Assembly (NCBI GenBank): GCA_045114455.1
Contig: JBGUKN010000095.1
Location: forward strand, 1 to 55,106
Origin: UBA1732 sp045114455
Lineage (GTDB): Bacteria; Verrucomicrobiota; Lentisphaeria; Victivallales; UBA1829
DNA length: 55,106 bases
Reading direction: 5' to 3'
Shown: piece by piece, positions 8,437 to 16,632 of the stretch
How the letters are laid out: every line of letters begins with the position of its first letter
Position numbering within the stretch: the stretch's first letter is position 1
Made by a program: the position numbers and the translations under genes
The notes under the pieces: model-generated
Told to the model about the DNA's origin: nothing
Database searches by the model: none
Seen by the model: the letters and a program-made list of their open reading frames with translations, nothing else

Positions 8437-9432
8437 TTATTCCTCCTTTGCGGAAGATTGAGCTTGTTCATTCAATGCGGCGCGGGCAAGCCGGATGTCC
8501 TCCGGGATGCGTGCGGCGAGTTCCTCCGGCGAGCCGAATTTCCGTTCGCCGCGGATGCGGGCGGCGAATCCGAGCGCCATTTCCCGTCCGTAGAGATCGG
8601 GTGCGCCGTCCACCAGCAGATGCGCCTCCACGCGGACCCGCCCGCCATTGCCGTAGGAATCGAACGTCGGCGCGACGCCGATGTTCACCACGGCAGGAAA
8701 ACGGTCGTTTCCCACGACCGCGAAAGCCGCATAAACGCCGTTCGCGGGAAGCATGCCGCAGCGCACGTCCAGGTTCGCCGTCGCACAGTGCAGGGTGTTC
8801 CCCGCGACGCCGTACCCGTTCACGACTACGCCCGAAACGGCGGGCCGCCGGCCAAGGCATCGCGCGGCGAACGTCACGTCGCCGGAAGCGAGCGCCTCGC
8901 GGATCTTCGTGCTGCTCACGACAACGCCTCCGTCGCGAATCTCCGGGACCGCACGGCAGACAAAACCGAGCTCGGCGGCACGCTTTTCCAGAAATGCGAT
9001 GTCTCCGGCGCAACGCGCGCCGAACCGCCACATGGAACCGGCGCAGACGCCGCGGACGCGGACCGGACCGGAAAGCAGACAGCGGGACAGAAAATCCTCG
9101 GGCGAAAGCGCCGCAAAATCCTTCGTGAACGGCAGGGACACGACGGCACGGACGCCGAGCGATGCCAGAATGCTGAGCTTGCGTTCGCGCGACATCAGAA
9201 GCGGGGGCGGATTGTCCGGCGTCAGGACGGCGCGCGGATGAGGGTAAAATGTCAGGACGGCCGGAACCGCGTCCAGGCGGCGGCTCTCCTCCAGCATGGC
9301 CCGGACGACCGCCACATGGCCTCGGTGCAGACCGTCGAACGTGCCGATCGCGAAAGCGACGTCGCGGATGCCGTGGTCCGCCAGTCCGGCGGGCGCGTCA
9401 CAGCAGATGAGTTCAGACGATTCCCAGTTCAT
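8437..9432 (-). CDS. ribF: Bifunctional riboflavin kinase/FMN adenylyltransferase
   Basis: RibF converts riboflavin to FMN and FMN to FAD. The 331-residue protein has both domains. The N-terminal nucleotidyltransferase carries GTFDGLHRGH at residues 30-39 and VSSTKIREAL near 170. The C-terminal riboflavin kinase carries NIGVAPTFD and VEAHLL. It starts 12 bp after the ankyrin/STN-like gene and ends 7 bp before the HTH gene, so it belongs to a four-gene transcription unit with the G1P dehydrogenase. Nothing unusual is seen in the key motifs. Confidence 0.95.
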   Translation of the reverse strand: MNWESSELICCDAPAGLADHGIRDVAFAIGTFDGLHRGHVAVVRAMLEESRRLDAVPAVLTFYPHPRAVLTPDNPPPLLMSRERKLSILASLGVRAVVSLPFTKDFAALSPEDFLSRCLLSGPVRVRGVCAGSMWRFGARCAGDIAFLEKRAAELGFVCRAVPEIRDGGVVVSSTKIREALASGDVTFAARCLGRRPAVSGVVVNGYGVAGNTLHCATANLDVRCGMLPANGVYAAFAVVGNDRFPAVVNIGVAPTFDSYGNGGRVRVEAHLLVDGAPDLYGREMALGFAARIRGERKFGSPEELAARIPEDIRLARAALNEQAQSSAKEE

Positions 9433-9444
9433 GCGCGCACCGTT

Positions 9445-11010
9445 TTACCTGTTTTTCCTCGCGGAACCGTTCTTTCCGGTTTCCTTTTGTTCCTGATCCG
9501 GGTTGACCAAGAATACCCTGTTCGGACCTTCCAGCCGAATTTCAAGGCCGGTATTCCTGCAGATGAGCTGAAGCATTTCGTACAGGGAGATATCTTCGGT
9601 GACAAGCGTGATATCCGTCCCGGAATATCTTTGCGGCAGGCTGATCTGGATCCCTTTGCCGGCAGGATCCAGCTGTTTGCTTCTCTTTTGAAGGAGCAGA
9701 ACGATGTTCGCTACATCGGCTTCTTTAAGATCAAGGTGTTCGAATTTCATTTCATGAAGGCGCCGGGACAGCTTCTCGTCCGCAGTTTCGTTCCTGCCGG
9801 AAACCTCGTCCGCCTGTTTTTTCCCGGGCGGGGCCGATTCTCGGACGCCAGGCAAATAGGTTTTCATCAGTTTCACGATCTCCGCATTGACGCCGGACGC
9901 CGTGCCCGCGCGGGCAGCCTCCTGCGTGACTTTCGCGCCGGCATCAAGCAGCGCCTTCACCTGTTCCGGGTCGTTGTTTGCGATCGCAAGCATCAGCGCG
10001 CTGACCTTTTTGTCATTGACGACGTTCGGATCGACTTTGTTCTCCATCAGGATGCCGAACAGTCCGGCATTCTTCGTCTCAAGCGAGAGGATGAGCGGAT
10101 TGACTGTGCGTCCGGCGACTTCGACCGGATCGCCGATCTTTCGGGTCGACTCAGGTTTCGCACCGTCTTTCTCCTCGGCCGCATTCTTCCACGACGTCCA
10201 TATGCCGGAGTATTCGCGTTCAAGGCGCACGGAAAGCGCGTACGGCACATAGGATTTGAGCTTGGGAAGGTCGTCCGTGAGAAGAGTGGCCATGTAGCCG
10301 CGTTCGGTCGCCTTGACCGATTCCAGGATCTCGGCGATCATATCGAACTTCTTCTGCACGTTCGGGCTGTTCTTCTTCACAAACGCCGTGGCATCCGGCC
10401 CCTTCATGACCATGTACATGAAAGTCTGCGCCATGTCCATTTCCGTCGAATACATCGACGCCCGGCTGACGAAATGGCTGTCCCACTCGGACAGGACGGC
10501 TTCGAGCCTCTTCTGCGCATTCCCGGAAAGCTTTCCCCTGGCGGCCTCATACGAAAACCCGTCCGGGTTGAGCTTGTTCCAGTGTTCGAGGTACGACCGC
10601 GGAATCACGGGCAGCTGCTGGTAAAACAGATTCGAGTAAAACTGCTTGTCGTCCAGGTCGGCATCCAGAAAAAGAACGCTCTCCACCCGGCGCATCTGAA
10701 ACGCATTGCCGTCGCGGTCGTACACGGTATCCTTGAAAACAACGTCCCTGATCTTGAACCGTTTCAGGAATCCGGGATCCAGCACATGCAGCCGGGCATA
10801 AAACGCTGCGACCGATTCCTTCAGCCTGTTTTCGGATACGGGCGGACCGTCAGGATCGCGCCGGAGAGAGCGTGTTTGGTCCGGGCGGAAGCGGTACAGG
10901 GCGATTTCCTGCTTGTAATCCTTTTCCAGATCCAGTTCCGGCGCAGCGGCCTGCAGGACACACAGAACCGCCGACAATGCAGCGGAAAGGATTATTTTTC
11001 CCGTATCCAT
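9445..11010 (-). CDS. Secreted protein with ankyrin repeats and a C-terminal STN-like domain
   Basis: Unrecognised 521-residue protein. The ATG at 11010 (MDTGKIILSAALSAVL) has CGGAG upstream and gives a signal peptide cut near LQAAAPEL; the in-frame ATG at 11034 lacks a ribosome-binding site. The middle (about residues 60-260) matches nothing I know. Ankyrin-type units occur at about 295-360 (DKKVSALMLAIANNDPEQV, then LLDAGAKV). The last 90 residues resemble the secretin/TonB short N-terminal fold (LKEADVANIVLLL and ISLYEMLQLICRNTGLEIRL). It leads the ribF unit and has its own promoter. The combination suggests periplasmic protein binding; the function is unknown. Confidence 0.68.
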   Translation of the reverse strand: MDTGKIILSAALSAVLCVLQAAAPELDLEKDYKQEIALYRFRPDQTRSLRRDPDGPPVSENRLKESVAAFYARLHVLDPGFLKRFKIRDVVFKDTVYDRDGNAFQMRRVESVLFLDADLDDKQFYSNLFYQQLPVIPRSYLEHWNKLNPDGFSYEAARGKLSGNAQKRLEAVLSEWDSHFVSRASMYSTEMDMAQTFMYMVMKGPDATAFVKKNSPNVQKKFDMIAEILESVKATERGYMATLLTDDLPKLKSYVPYALSVRLEREYSGIWTSWKNAAEEKDGAKPESTRKIGDPVEVAGRTVNPLILSLETKNAGLFGILMENKVDPNVVNDKKVSALMLAIANNDPEQVKALLDAGAKVTQEAARAGTASGVNAEIVKLMKTYLPGVRESAPPGKKQADEVSGRNETADEKLSRRLHEMKFEHLDLKEADVANIVLLLQKRSKQLDPAGKGIQISLPQRYSGTDITLVTEDISLYEMLQLICRNTGLEIRLEGPNRVFLVNPDQEQKETGKNGSARKNR

Positions 11011-11098
11011 ACAGTTTCTCCGATTGTTCTTCATGAAATCAAGTCCGGCCGCGGGGAACCGCACCGTGGCGGGGAATGCCGGAAAGTTCGTATATCTT

Positions 11099-11126
11099 AA
11101 TATACAACGCAAACCGGGGATTTAAA
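11099..11126 (-). promoter_or_regulatory. probable promoter of the ankyrin/STN-ribF unit
   Basis: Minus strand: -35 TTTAAA, 16-bp spacer, -10 TATATT with TG directly upstream. It lies about 90 bases before the chosen start and diverges from the pyrH promoter. Confidence 0.45.
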
Positions 11127-11183
11127 GCGGGAAACAGGAGAAACCATGCGGAAAAAGAGATAAAAGAAAAAGCGTCTCTTCAC

Positions 11184-11212
11184 TTGACGAACGCCCGAAT
11201 CAGTGATATACT
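11184..11212 (+). promoter_or_regulatory. promoter of pyrH
   Basis: -35 TTGACG, 17-bp spacer, -10 TATACT with extended TGA upstream. It is about 40 bases before the pyrH ATG and is one of the closest matches to the E. coli consensus in the window. Confidence 0.75.
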
Positions 11213-11252
11213 AATTCTGTTTTTATTTCTTCACGATCAACCGGGAGCAGTT

Positions 11253-11966
11253 ATGGCATCCAAACTTCGTTATCAGCGCGTCCTCCTCAAGATCAGCGGC
11301 GAAGCCCTCAAGGGCGACCGTGAATTCGGCTACGATCCCGCCGCCGTGGAAGCAACCGTCGCACGCATCGCCGAAGCCCGCGAACTCGGCGTGCAGATCG
11401 CGCTCGTCGTCGGCGCGGGAAACATCTGGCGCGGCGGATCCGCCGTCGGCATGGACCGCGTAACCGCGGACCACATGGGCATGCTCGGCACCGTCATGAA
11501 CGCCCTGCGCCTGAAAGACGCGTTCCAAAAGGCCGACATCCCGGTCAACATCCATGCTTCGTCCGATCTGCGCCCCTTCGCGCCGCGTTTCGACCGCGAT
11601 GCCGCACTCGACCAGCTGTCCCGCGGGGAGATCGTGATCTATGCGGGCGGCACCGGCTGCCCCTTCTTCACCACGGACACCACCGCCGCACTCCGCGCGC
11701 TGGAATCCAACTGCCAGGCTCTCGTGAAGGCCACCAAGGTCAACGGCATCTACACCGCCGATCCGATGAAGGATCCGGCAGCAAAGAAGTTCGATGAACT
11801 CTCGTTCCGGCAGGCCATCGAGGGACACTACAAGATCATGGACGCCGCGGCGTTCTCCCTCTGCGCCGACAACAACCTCGCGATCGTCGTCTGCAAGTTC
11901 GAAGAGCCCGGCGCCCTCGGGCGCGTCCTGACCGGCGATTTCTCCGCCGGAACGATCGTCTCTTAA
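11253..11966 (+). CDS. pyrH: Uridylate (UMP) kinase
   Basis: PyrH phosphorylates UMP to UDP in pyrimidine nucleotide synthesis and acts as a cytoplasmic hexamer. The 237-residue product has the exact family length. It opens MASKLRYQRVLLKISGEAL and contains GAGNIWRGG, the UMP-binding region GTVMNALRLKDAF, and YAGGTGCPFFTTDTTAALRA. The ATG at 11253 is preceded by GGGAG; longer in-frame extension upstream has no homology and would cross the promoter. It is expressed alone: the next gene is convergent. Confidence 0.97.
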   Translation: MASKLRYQRVLLKISGEALKGDREFGYDPAAVEATVARIAEARELGVQIALVVGAGNIWRGGSAVGMDRVTADHMGMLGTVMNALRLKDAFQKADIPVNIHASSDLRPFAPRFDRDAALDQLSRGEIVIYAGGTGCPFFTTDTTAALRALESNCQALVKATKVNGIYTADPMKDPAAKKFDELSFRQAIEGHYKIMDAAAFSLCADNNLAIVVCKFEEPGALGRVLTGDFSAGTIVS

Positions 11967-11991
11967 ACGGGCTTTCTACTCGAAAGAAGCT

Positions 11992-13236
11992 TCAGACAGA
12001 TTCCACATCCTCAGCGGACCGGAGATTATTATTCCATGATTCCGCGTCCGGGATCACCTGTTCGAGGCGCTCCAGCAGATCCATGCCGACGCTGTCCGGC
12101 CAGTCGCAGTTGTTGCGGAGGATCAGGATCGCCGTGCGGGTGTCGAGGTCAATGCCGAAAAACGATGCCACGCCGAACGTCATGCCGTACCGGATGAGGC
12201 ACCGATGTCCCGCGGGCGAATCGACGAGGTAATAGTTGTAGTGCACTTCCTCTTCCCCGGGCGGGCCGTCGAAGGGGTGTTCCCTGTCCATGGCGAGGAA
12301 ACGTTCGCGGTATTTGCAGAGGCAGAGCATCTGGTCGGACGCGCTCGACCACACGCCGCCCGCAGTGCGAAGGCCTTCGCCGAGGTAGTGGGAGCGCACA
12401 TGCCGTCCGCGGAGCCAGAAAAACGGGATGTCGCCGGAATGCGTCCCCGCGATGCGGTTCCCCTTGCCTTCCGGCGGCCCGAACGAAGTGTCGCGAAGCC
12501 CCCACGGACGGATAATCGTGCGTTCCATGAGGTCGGGGACGGGTTCTCCCGTAAGGGATTCCAGCGCGAGTCCGAGCAGGCCGTAGCCGAGGTTGCTGTA
12601 ACGGCTCCGGGGATGCGAGACGGCGGACCGGCATTCGGAGTTGAAAAGCGTCTCGATCAGACCTTCGCGCGAGCAGAAGTTCTCGTAGACGTTCGAGTCC
12701 CAGATTTCGGCGGAAATGACCGGCCAGAGGTTGGTGAGCGTATAGCTTTCGCGCGGAAGCCCGGACCGGTGCAGAAGCAGGTCGCGGACGGTAATTTCAT
12801 CATATTCCGGCGGCAGGTCCAGTCCGGGGCAGTCCTTCAGCGGCGTATCCAAATCGGCCTGCCCGGTGCGCTCCAGCTCCTCCACCATTTCGAAGACCAT
12901 GTTCTTCGTGAGGGAGCCGATCGGGAAGATGGTGTCGGGCGTCAATTCCTTCTCAGGGTCGAGGACGTCGGACCGCCCGGAAACTGCTGTCAGTTCCGTG
13001 TCGTCCGGCAGGATCGCGCCGACGACGATCCCTACGCTGCGCGTGTCGCGGATGTAGTCGTCGGCGAAGTCCTGGAGAAGCTGCCGGACCCCAGCTTCCG
13101 TCCGGGGATATTCCCGGGGCGTGGAGCATGCGGACGCAAACAGCGCGCAGAGGAATGCCGCCGTCAGGACGAGGGCATGCGCGAGCCGACGCTGGAGGCC
13201 GGAGTTCGCCGAAGCCGTGGGACCGGAGGCGTTCAT
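11992..13236 (-). CDS. Beta-lactamase-family serine hydrolase, predicted lipoprotein
   Basis: A 414-residue protein of the class C beta-lactamase/penicillin-binding serine hydrolase family. The N-terminus is a lipoprotein signal (VLTAAFLCALFASAC, lipidated Cys). The SxxK motif is GSLTKN, the YxN motif is YSNLGYG, and a later GEGLRTAGGVWSS may supply the third motif. Family members include D-amino-acid peptidases, esterases and peptidoglycan-acting enzymes, so the substrate is open and resistance should not be assumed. The ATG at 13236 overlaps the argB stop as ATGA; earlier in-frame starts lie inside argB and were rejected. Confidence 0.85.
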   Translation of the reverse strand: MNASGPTASANSGLQRRLAHALVLTAAFLCALFASACSTPREYPRTEAGVRQLLQDFADDYIRDTRSVGIVVGAILPDDTELTAVSGRSDVLDPEKELTPDTIFPIGSLTKNMVFEMVEELERTGQADLDTPLKDCPGLDLPPEYDEITVRDLLLHRSGLPRESYTLTNLWPVISAEIWDSNVYENFCSREGLIETLFNSECRSAVSHPRSRYSNLGYGLLGLALESLTGEPVPDLMERTIIRPWGLRDTSFGPPEGKGNRIAGTHSGDIPFFWLRGRHVRSHYLGEGLRTAGGVWSSASDQMLCLCKYRERFLAMDREHPFDGPPGEEEVHYNYYLVDSPAGHRCLIRYGMTFGVASFFGIDLDTRTAILILRNNCDWPDSVGMDLLERLEQVIPDAESWNNNLRSAEDVESV

Positions 13237-14123
13237 CCCTTGATGATCTGGGTGCCGACGCCGGTGTTCGTGAAGATTTCGAGCAGGAGCGAGTGAGGCA
13301 GGCGTCCGTCGGCCATGTGGACCTGCGTGACGCCGTTTTCGATGGCGTTGACGCAGCTGCGGATCTTCGGGAGCATGCCGCCGGAGAGAACGCCGGATTC
13401 GATCAGGCCGGGCACCGCGGAGGTACGGATCTCGGAAATGAGCGTGGATTCGTCCTTCGGGTCGCGGAGCACGCCGGGGACGTCGCTGATGAAGACGAGC
13501 TTGCGGGCGTGAAGAGCCATTGCGATCTCGCATGCGGCGAGGTCGGCATTGATGTTGTAGGGCTGCCCGTGGAAGTCCATAGCCAGCGGGGTGATGACCG
13601 GGATGATGCGGAAGTTGAGGGAGTCCAGAATGGGACGCGCGTCGACGCCGATCACGCGGCCGACGAATCCGACATCGGACTCTTCGCCAGTAACCGGATC
13701 GCGCGAAAGCGTCTTTTCGCAGCGGAGGATCCGCTTGCCGGAGATCTGCGCGCCGATGCCGCCGGTCTTGAGAATGGCGTCCACGAGGGCGCGGTTGACC
13801 TGGTTGTGCAGCACATCGTCCACGACCTCGATGGTCGCGGCGTCGGTGAACCGGAGGCCGTTCACGAACTTCGTCTCGATGTTGAGTTCCTTCAGGCGGG
13901 CGGTGATGGCCTTTCCGCCGCCGTGCACGACGACGACCTTCATGCCGATGGCTTCGAGCATCACGATGTCGCGCATGGTGCGGGCGGTAAGTTCCGGGTC
14001 CTCCATGGCGCTGCCGCCGAACTTGATGACGGCAATGGAATCGCGGAACTGCTGGATGTAGGGGAGCGCCTCCATGAGGACGTCCGCCTTGTGGATGAGG
14101 TCTTCCTTATAGTTCAGATTCAT
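13233..14123 (-). CDS. argB: Acetylglutamate kinase
   Basis: ArgB phosphorylates N-acetylglutamate in the second step of arginine synthesis. The 296-residue protein shows the amino-acid kinase motifs VIKFGGSAM near residue 33, VVVVHGGGKAI near 65, and the C-terminal GGMLPKIRSC. AAGGAA precedes the ATG. It follows argJ by 31 bp and overlaps the downstream serine hydrolase by 4 bases, so the three are one transcription unit. Length and motifs are normal; the C-terminal region is compatible with the arginine-regulated type but this cannot be settled by eye. Confidence 0.97.
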   Translation of the reverse strand: MNLNYKEDLIHKADVLMEALPYIQQFRDSIAVIKFGGSAMEDPELTARTMRDIVMLEAIGMKVVVVHGGGKAITARLKELNIETKFVNGLRFTDAATIEVVDDVLHNQVNRALVDAILKTGGIGAQISGKRILRCEKTLSRDPVTGEESDVGFVGRVIGVDARPILDSLNFRIIPVITPLAMDFHGQPYNINADLAACEIAMALHARKLVFISDVPGVLRDPKDESTLISEIRTSAVPGLIESGVLSGGMLPKIRSCVNAIENGVTQVHMADGRLPHSLLLEIFTNTGVGTQIIKG

Positions 14124-14154
14124 GATCGTTATTCCTTAAATATGTCTGGCGGAA

Positions 14155-15402
14155 TCAGGTATGGTAGTCCGCGTTGATCTTGACGTAGTCGTAGGTGATG
14201 TCACTGGTCCACATGGTATCGGACGCGACGCCCGCGCCGAGGTCGATGTGAACGGTGAAGCTGCCGGTTTTCATCAGCTCGGAGAGCTCGGCTTCCGGGG
14301 TCCCCGCGTCCATGCCGCCGCGCACGACCGGCTTGTCATTGTAGTCCAGCGAGACGTCTTCCGGGCGGAACTGCGCGCCGGAATAGCCTGCGGCGGCGAG
14401 GATGCGTCCCCAGTTCGGATCGCAGCCGAACCAGGCGGTCTTGCAAAGCATGGAGTCGGCGATGGCCTTCGCGCAGACATGGGCTTGGGCGGCGTCCTTC
14501 GCGCCGGTCACGAGGACTTCGACGAACTTCGAGGAACCTTCCCCGTCCATGACCATGCCCTTTGCGAGCGTCTGGACCACATGCCGGAGCGCGTCGGCGA
14601 AGAGACGCGCCGCATTGGAACCGTCATACGCGACCTTCGCGCCGGATTCGCCGTTCGCCAGCAGGATGCAGGTGTCGTTCGTGCTCATGTCGTTGTCGAC
14701 CGTAATGCGGTTGAACGAAACGTCGACGGCGTCGGCCAGGAAACGCGTGAGGTCGGCGTCGGACGCGGAAACGTCGGTCGTGAGGAAACAGAGCATCGTG
14801 GCATGCGGGACGGCGGGATACATGTGCGGCGCGATCATGCCGGCGCCCTTGGTCATGCCGCCGACCGTCACCTTCTTCCCGTCAAGCAGGAAGCTCACGG
14901 CGCATTCCTTCGGACGCGTGTCGGTCGTCATGATCGCGAGCGCGGCCTCATGGCCTCCGTTCGGCTTTTTCGCTGCTGCGGCGGCTTTGATCCCGGCGGC
15001 GAGCTTGTCCATCGGGAGCTGGACGCCGATCCTGCCCGTGGAGCAGGACAGCGCCTGACGTTCATCAATTCCGAGCGCTTCGGCGGCGAGTTTCGCGACC
15101 GCGCGCGCATTCTCCATGCCGAGCTCGCCCGTGCAGGCGTTCGCCACGCCGCTGTTCACGACCACGGCACGGATACCGGCGCCGCAGGCGACGCGTTCTT
15201 TGCAGAGCACGACCGGCGCGGCGGGGAAGAGGTTCGAAGTAAAGGTCCCGGCGCTGTTGCATCCGGTCCTGGAGTAAAGGAGGGCGAGGTCGGCCTTGCC
15301 GCTCCGTTTGAGTCCGCAGGTGACGCCGGCGGCTTCGAAGCCGGACGCGGAAGTCGCGCCGCCGCCCTCGATCACCACGAAAGACTGTGTATTCTGGTTC
15401 AA
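14155..15402 (-). CDS. argJ: Glutamate N-acetyltransferase/amino-acid acetyltransferase
   Basis: ArgJ recycles the acetyl group between ornithine and glutamate in arginine synthesis, and self-cleaves into two chains before the catalytic Thr. The 415-residue protein has GMTKGAGMIAPHM followed by HATMLCFLTTD; the Thr of ATML should be the nucleophile. Six residues (YPAVPH) lie between MIAPHM and ATML, where common ArgJ proteins have MIAPNMATML. NRITVDNDMSTND and the C-terminal DITYDYVKINADYHT are typical. The start is TTG at 15402 with AAGGAG nine bases upstream; no ATG is available nearby. argB follows. Confidence 0.95.
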   Translation of the reverse strand: MNQNTQSFVVIEGGGATSASGFEAAGVTCGLKRSGKADLALLYSRTGCNSAGTFTSNLFPAAPVVLCKERVACGAGIRAVVVNSGVANACTGELGMENARAVAKLAAEALGIDERQALSCSTGRIGVQLPMDKLAAGIKAAAAAKKPNGGHEAALAIMTTDTRPKECAVSFLLDGKKVTVGGMTKGAGMIAPHMYPAVPHATMLCFLTTDVSASDADLTRFLADAVDVSFNRITVDNDMSTNDTCILLANGESGAKVAYDGSNAARLFADALRHVVQTLAKGMVMDGEGSSKFVEVLVTGAKDAAQAHVCAKAIADSMLCKTAWFGCDPNWGRILAAAGYSGAQFRPEDVSLDYNDKPVVRGGMDAGTPEAELSELMKTGSFTVHIDLGAGVASDTMWTSDITYDYVKINADYHT

Positions 15403-15427
15403 TTGAATTATCTCCTTAATAGGTTCT

Positions 15428-15433
15428 AATATA
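15428..15433 (-). promoter_or_regulatory. possible -10 element of argJ
   Basis: Minus-strand TATATT lies 25 bases upstream of the TTG start. No convincing -35 is seen at 16-18 bp, so this is a weak call. Confidence 0.3.
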
Positions 15434-15441
15434 GTCTGTGT

Positions 15442-15906
15442 TTATTTGCCGGATCCGGGCTTCTTACCCTCGGTCGCGGTGATGGTCAGGGCGATGCCTC
15501 CGCGCGGGCGGAACTCGCCGCAGACCTCCATCCATCGCGGCTTGCAGGCCTTCGCCATGTCGGAGAGGATGCGGTTGACGGCTTCCTCGTGGAACGTATG
15601 GTGGTTGCGGAAGGAATAGAGGTAGAGCTTGAGGGATTTGCTTTCGATGCACAGCTTGTCCGCGATGTAGCGGACACGGATATGTCCGAAGTCTGGCTGC
15701 CCGGTCACGGGGCACAGGCTCGTGAATTCGGGGCAGTCGAACAGGATCTCATAGTCGCGTTCGGGATAAGCATTGATAAAGGATTCGAGTCTCGCCTTGT
15801 CCGGGGTATCGGGGTACTCGGTATGGCTGCGGGAAAGAAGGGTCAGACTCGGGTGCGGGAGAGTCTCCTTCCGACTTTTTTTCAATTTTTTTTCATTTTG
15901 CGGCAT
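15442..15906 (-). CDS. queF: 7-cyano-7-deazaguanine (preQ0) reductase, short YkvM type
   Basis: QueF reduces the nitrile preQ0 to preQ1 with NADPH in queuosine synthesis. The 154-residue product is the short single-domain type. The catalytic Cys is residue 65 in SLCPVTGQPDFG, followed by ESKSLKLYLYSFRNH and the zinc/substrate-binding HHTFHEE at 102-108. The N-terminus is lysine-rich. AAGGG precedes the ATG. No other queuosine gene is in the window. It ends 39 bp before argJ in the same direction and may be read through into it. Confidence 0.95.
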   Translation of the reverse strand: MPQNEKKLKKSRKETLPHPSLTLLSRSHTEYPDTPDKARLESFINAYPERDYEILFDCPEFTSLCPVTGQPDFGHIRVRYIADKLCIESKSLKLYLYSFRNHHTFHEEAVNRILSDMAKACKPRWMEVCGEFRPRGGIALTITATEGKKPGSGK

Positions 15907-15986
15907 TATTTTTGCCCTTTCAGACGTTATTTGCAGATGAATCCCGTTTTTTTTCGAAAAAAATCAAAAAAAATCAAGAATTCAAC

Positions 15987-16015
15987 TTGATTGATGAAGG
16001 ATACTAGAATATATT
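15987..16015 (+). promoter_or_regulatory. promoter of the TIGR04073-type gene
   Basis: -35 TTGATT, 17-bp spacer, -10 TATATT, about 90 bases upstream of the ATG at 16105. The region 15907-16104 is strongly AT-rich with several A tracts that may act as an UP element. Confidence 0.6.
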
Positions 16016-16104
16016 AAACGCGTTTTCGAATTTTTCCAGTGAAAACACCAAAAAAAACGATACTTTTTCAAGAATATACTCAGACAACCCTCAAGGAGTA
16101 CCAA

Positions 16105-16572
16105 ATGAAACAGTGGAAAAAAATCGTCCTGAGCATCGTCTTCTTCGCCATGATCGGCGGAATGACGCAGGCTCTCGCCATCGACAACCTGAACCTGTCT
16201 CCCGAGCAGCCGCCGGGATACGAGAACCTGTGGAACCGTATCACGCGCAAGCTCGGCCGCGGCATCTGCGACGTTGCGTTCGGCGTGCTGGAGATTCCGG
16301 CTTTCATGTCCCATGTTCAGTTTGAGGACGGCAACCTCGCCGGCGCGACCTATGGCGTGATCGGCGGCGTCGGTTACTTCCTGGTCCGCGAAGGCGTCGG
16401 CATCCTCGAGCTCCTCACGTTCCCCTTCCCGCTCCCGAGCAGCCCGAACGACCCGATGGACCCGAACCGCTCCCAGTGGGGCTACGGCCCGATCCTGACT
16501 CCGGAGTGGATTCTTTCCCCGGCCCACAACTACCAGAATTTCTTCTATCCGCAGACTGGCGTCGTCAAGTAA
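16105..16572 (+). CDS. TIGR04073-family (exosortase system-associated) secreted protein
   Basis: A 155-residue exported protein. The signal peptide is MKQWKKIVLSIVFFAMIGG with likely cleavage after QALA. The body carries KLGRGICDVAFGVLEIP, then GATYGVIGGVGYFLVREGVG and a Pro-rich tail. This pattern fits TIGR04073, a family found in genomes with exosortase systems, mostly in the PVC group; its function is unknown. AAGGAG precedes the ATG at 16105, so the longer start at 16039 was rejected. A strong terminator follows at once, so the gene is monocistronic and may be highly expressed. No exosortase or PEP-CTERM protein is in the window. Confidence 0.78.
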   Translation: MKQWKKIVLSIVFFAMIGGMTQALAIDNLNLSPEQPPGYENLWNRITRKLGRGICDVAFGVLEIPAFMSHVQFEDGNLAGATYGVIGGVGYFLVREGVGILELLTFPFPLPSSPNDPMDPNRSQWGYGPILTPEWILSPAHNYQNFFYPQTGVVK

Positions 16573-16585
16573 CGGATGGATTCCC

Positions 16586-16632
16586 TGCCGGGGAGCCAGT
16601 CTCCCCGGCACGAACACAGTTTCTTTTGTTTT
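16586..16632 (+). terminator. intrinsic terminator after the TIGR04073-type gene
   Basis: A perfect 10-bp stem TGCCGGGGAG / CTCCCCGGCA (16586-16595 with 16601-16610) with a 5-base loop, then a T-rich stretch that ends directly at the priA ATG (16633). Confidence 0.85.

Noticed and set aside
8428..11100. An 890-codon open frame on the plus strand
   Set aside because: It is antisense to ribF and the ankyrin/STN gene, crosses two gene boundaries and shows no recognisable domain or start signal.
11967..11991. Terminator between pyrH and the serine hydrolase
   Set aside because: Only a short CTTTC/GAAAG stem with no T-run was found.
11992..13236. Antibiotic resistance beta-lactamase
   Set aside because: The fold and SxxK/YxN motifs are shared by many housekeeping hydrolases and the gene is coupled to argB; nothing shows beta-lactam hydrolysis.
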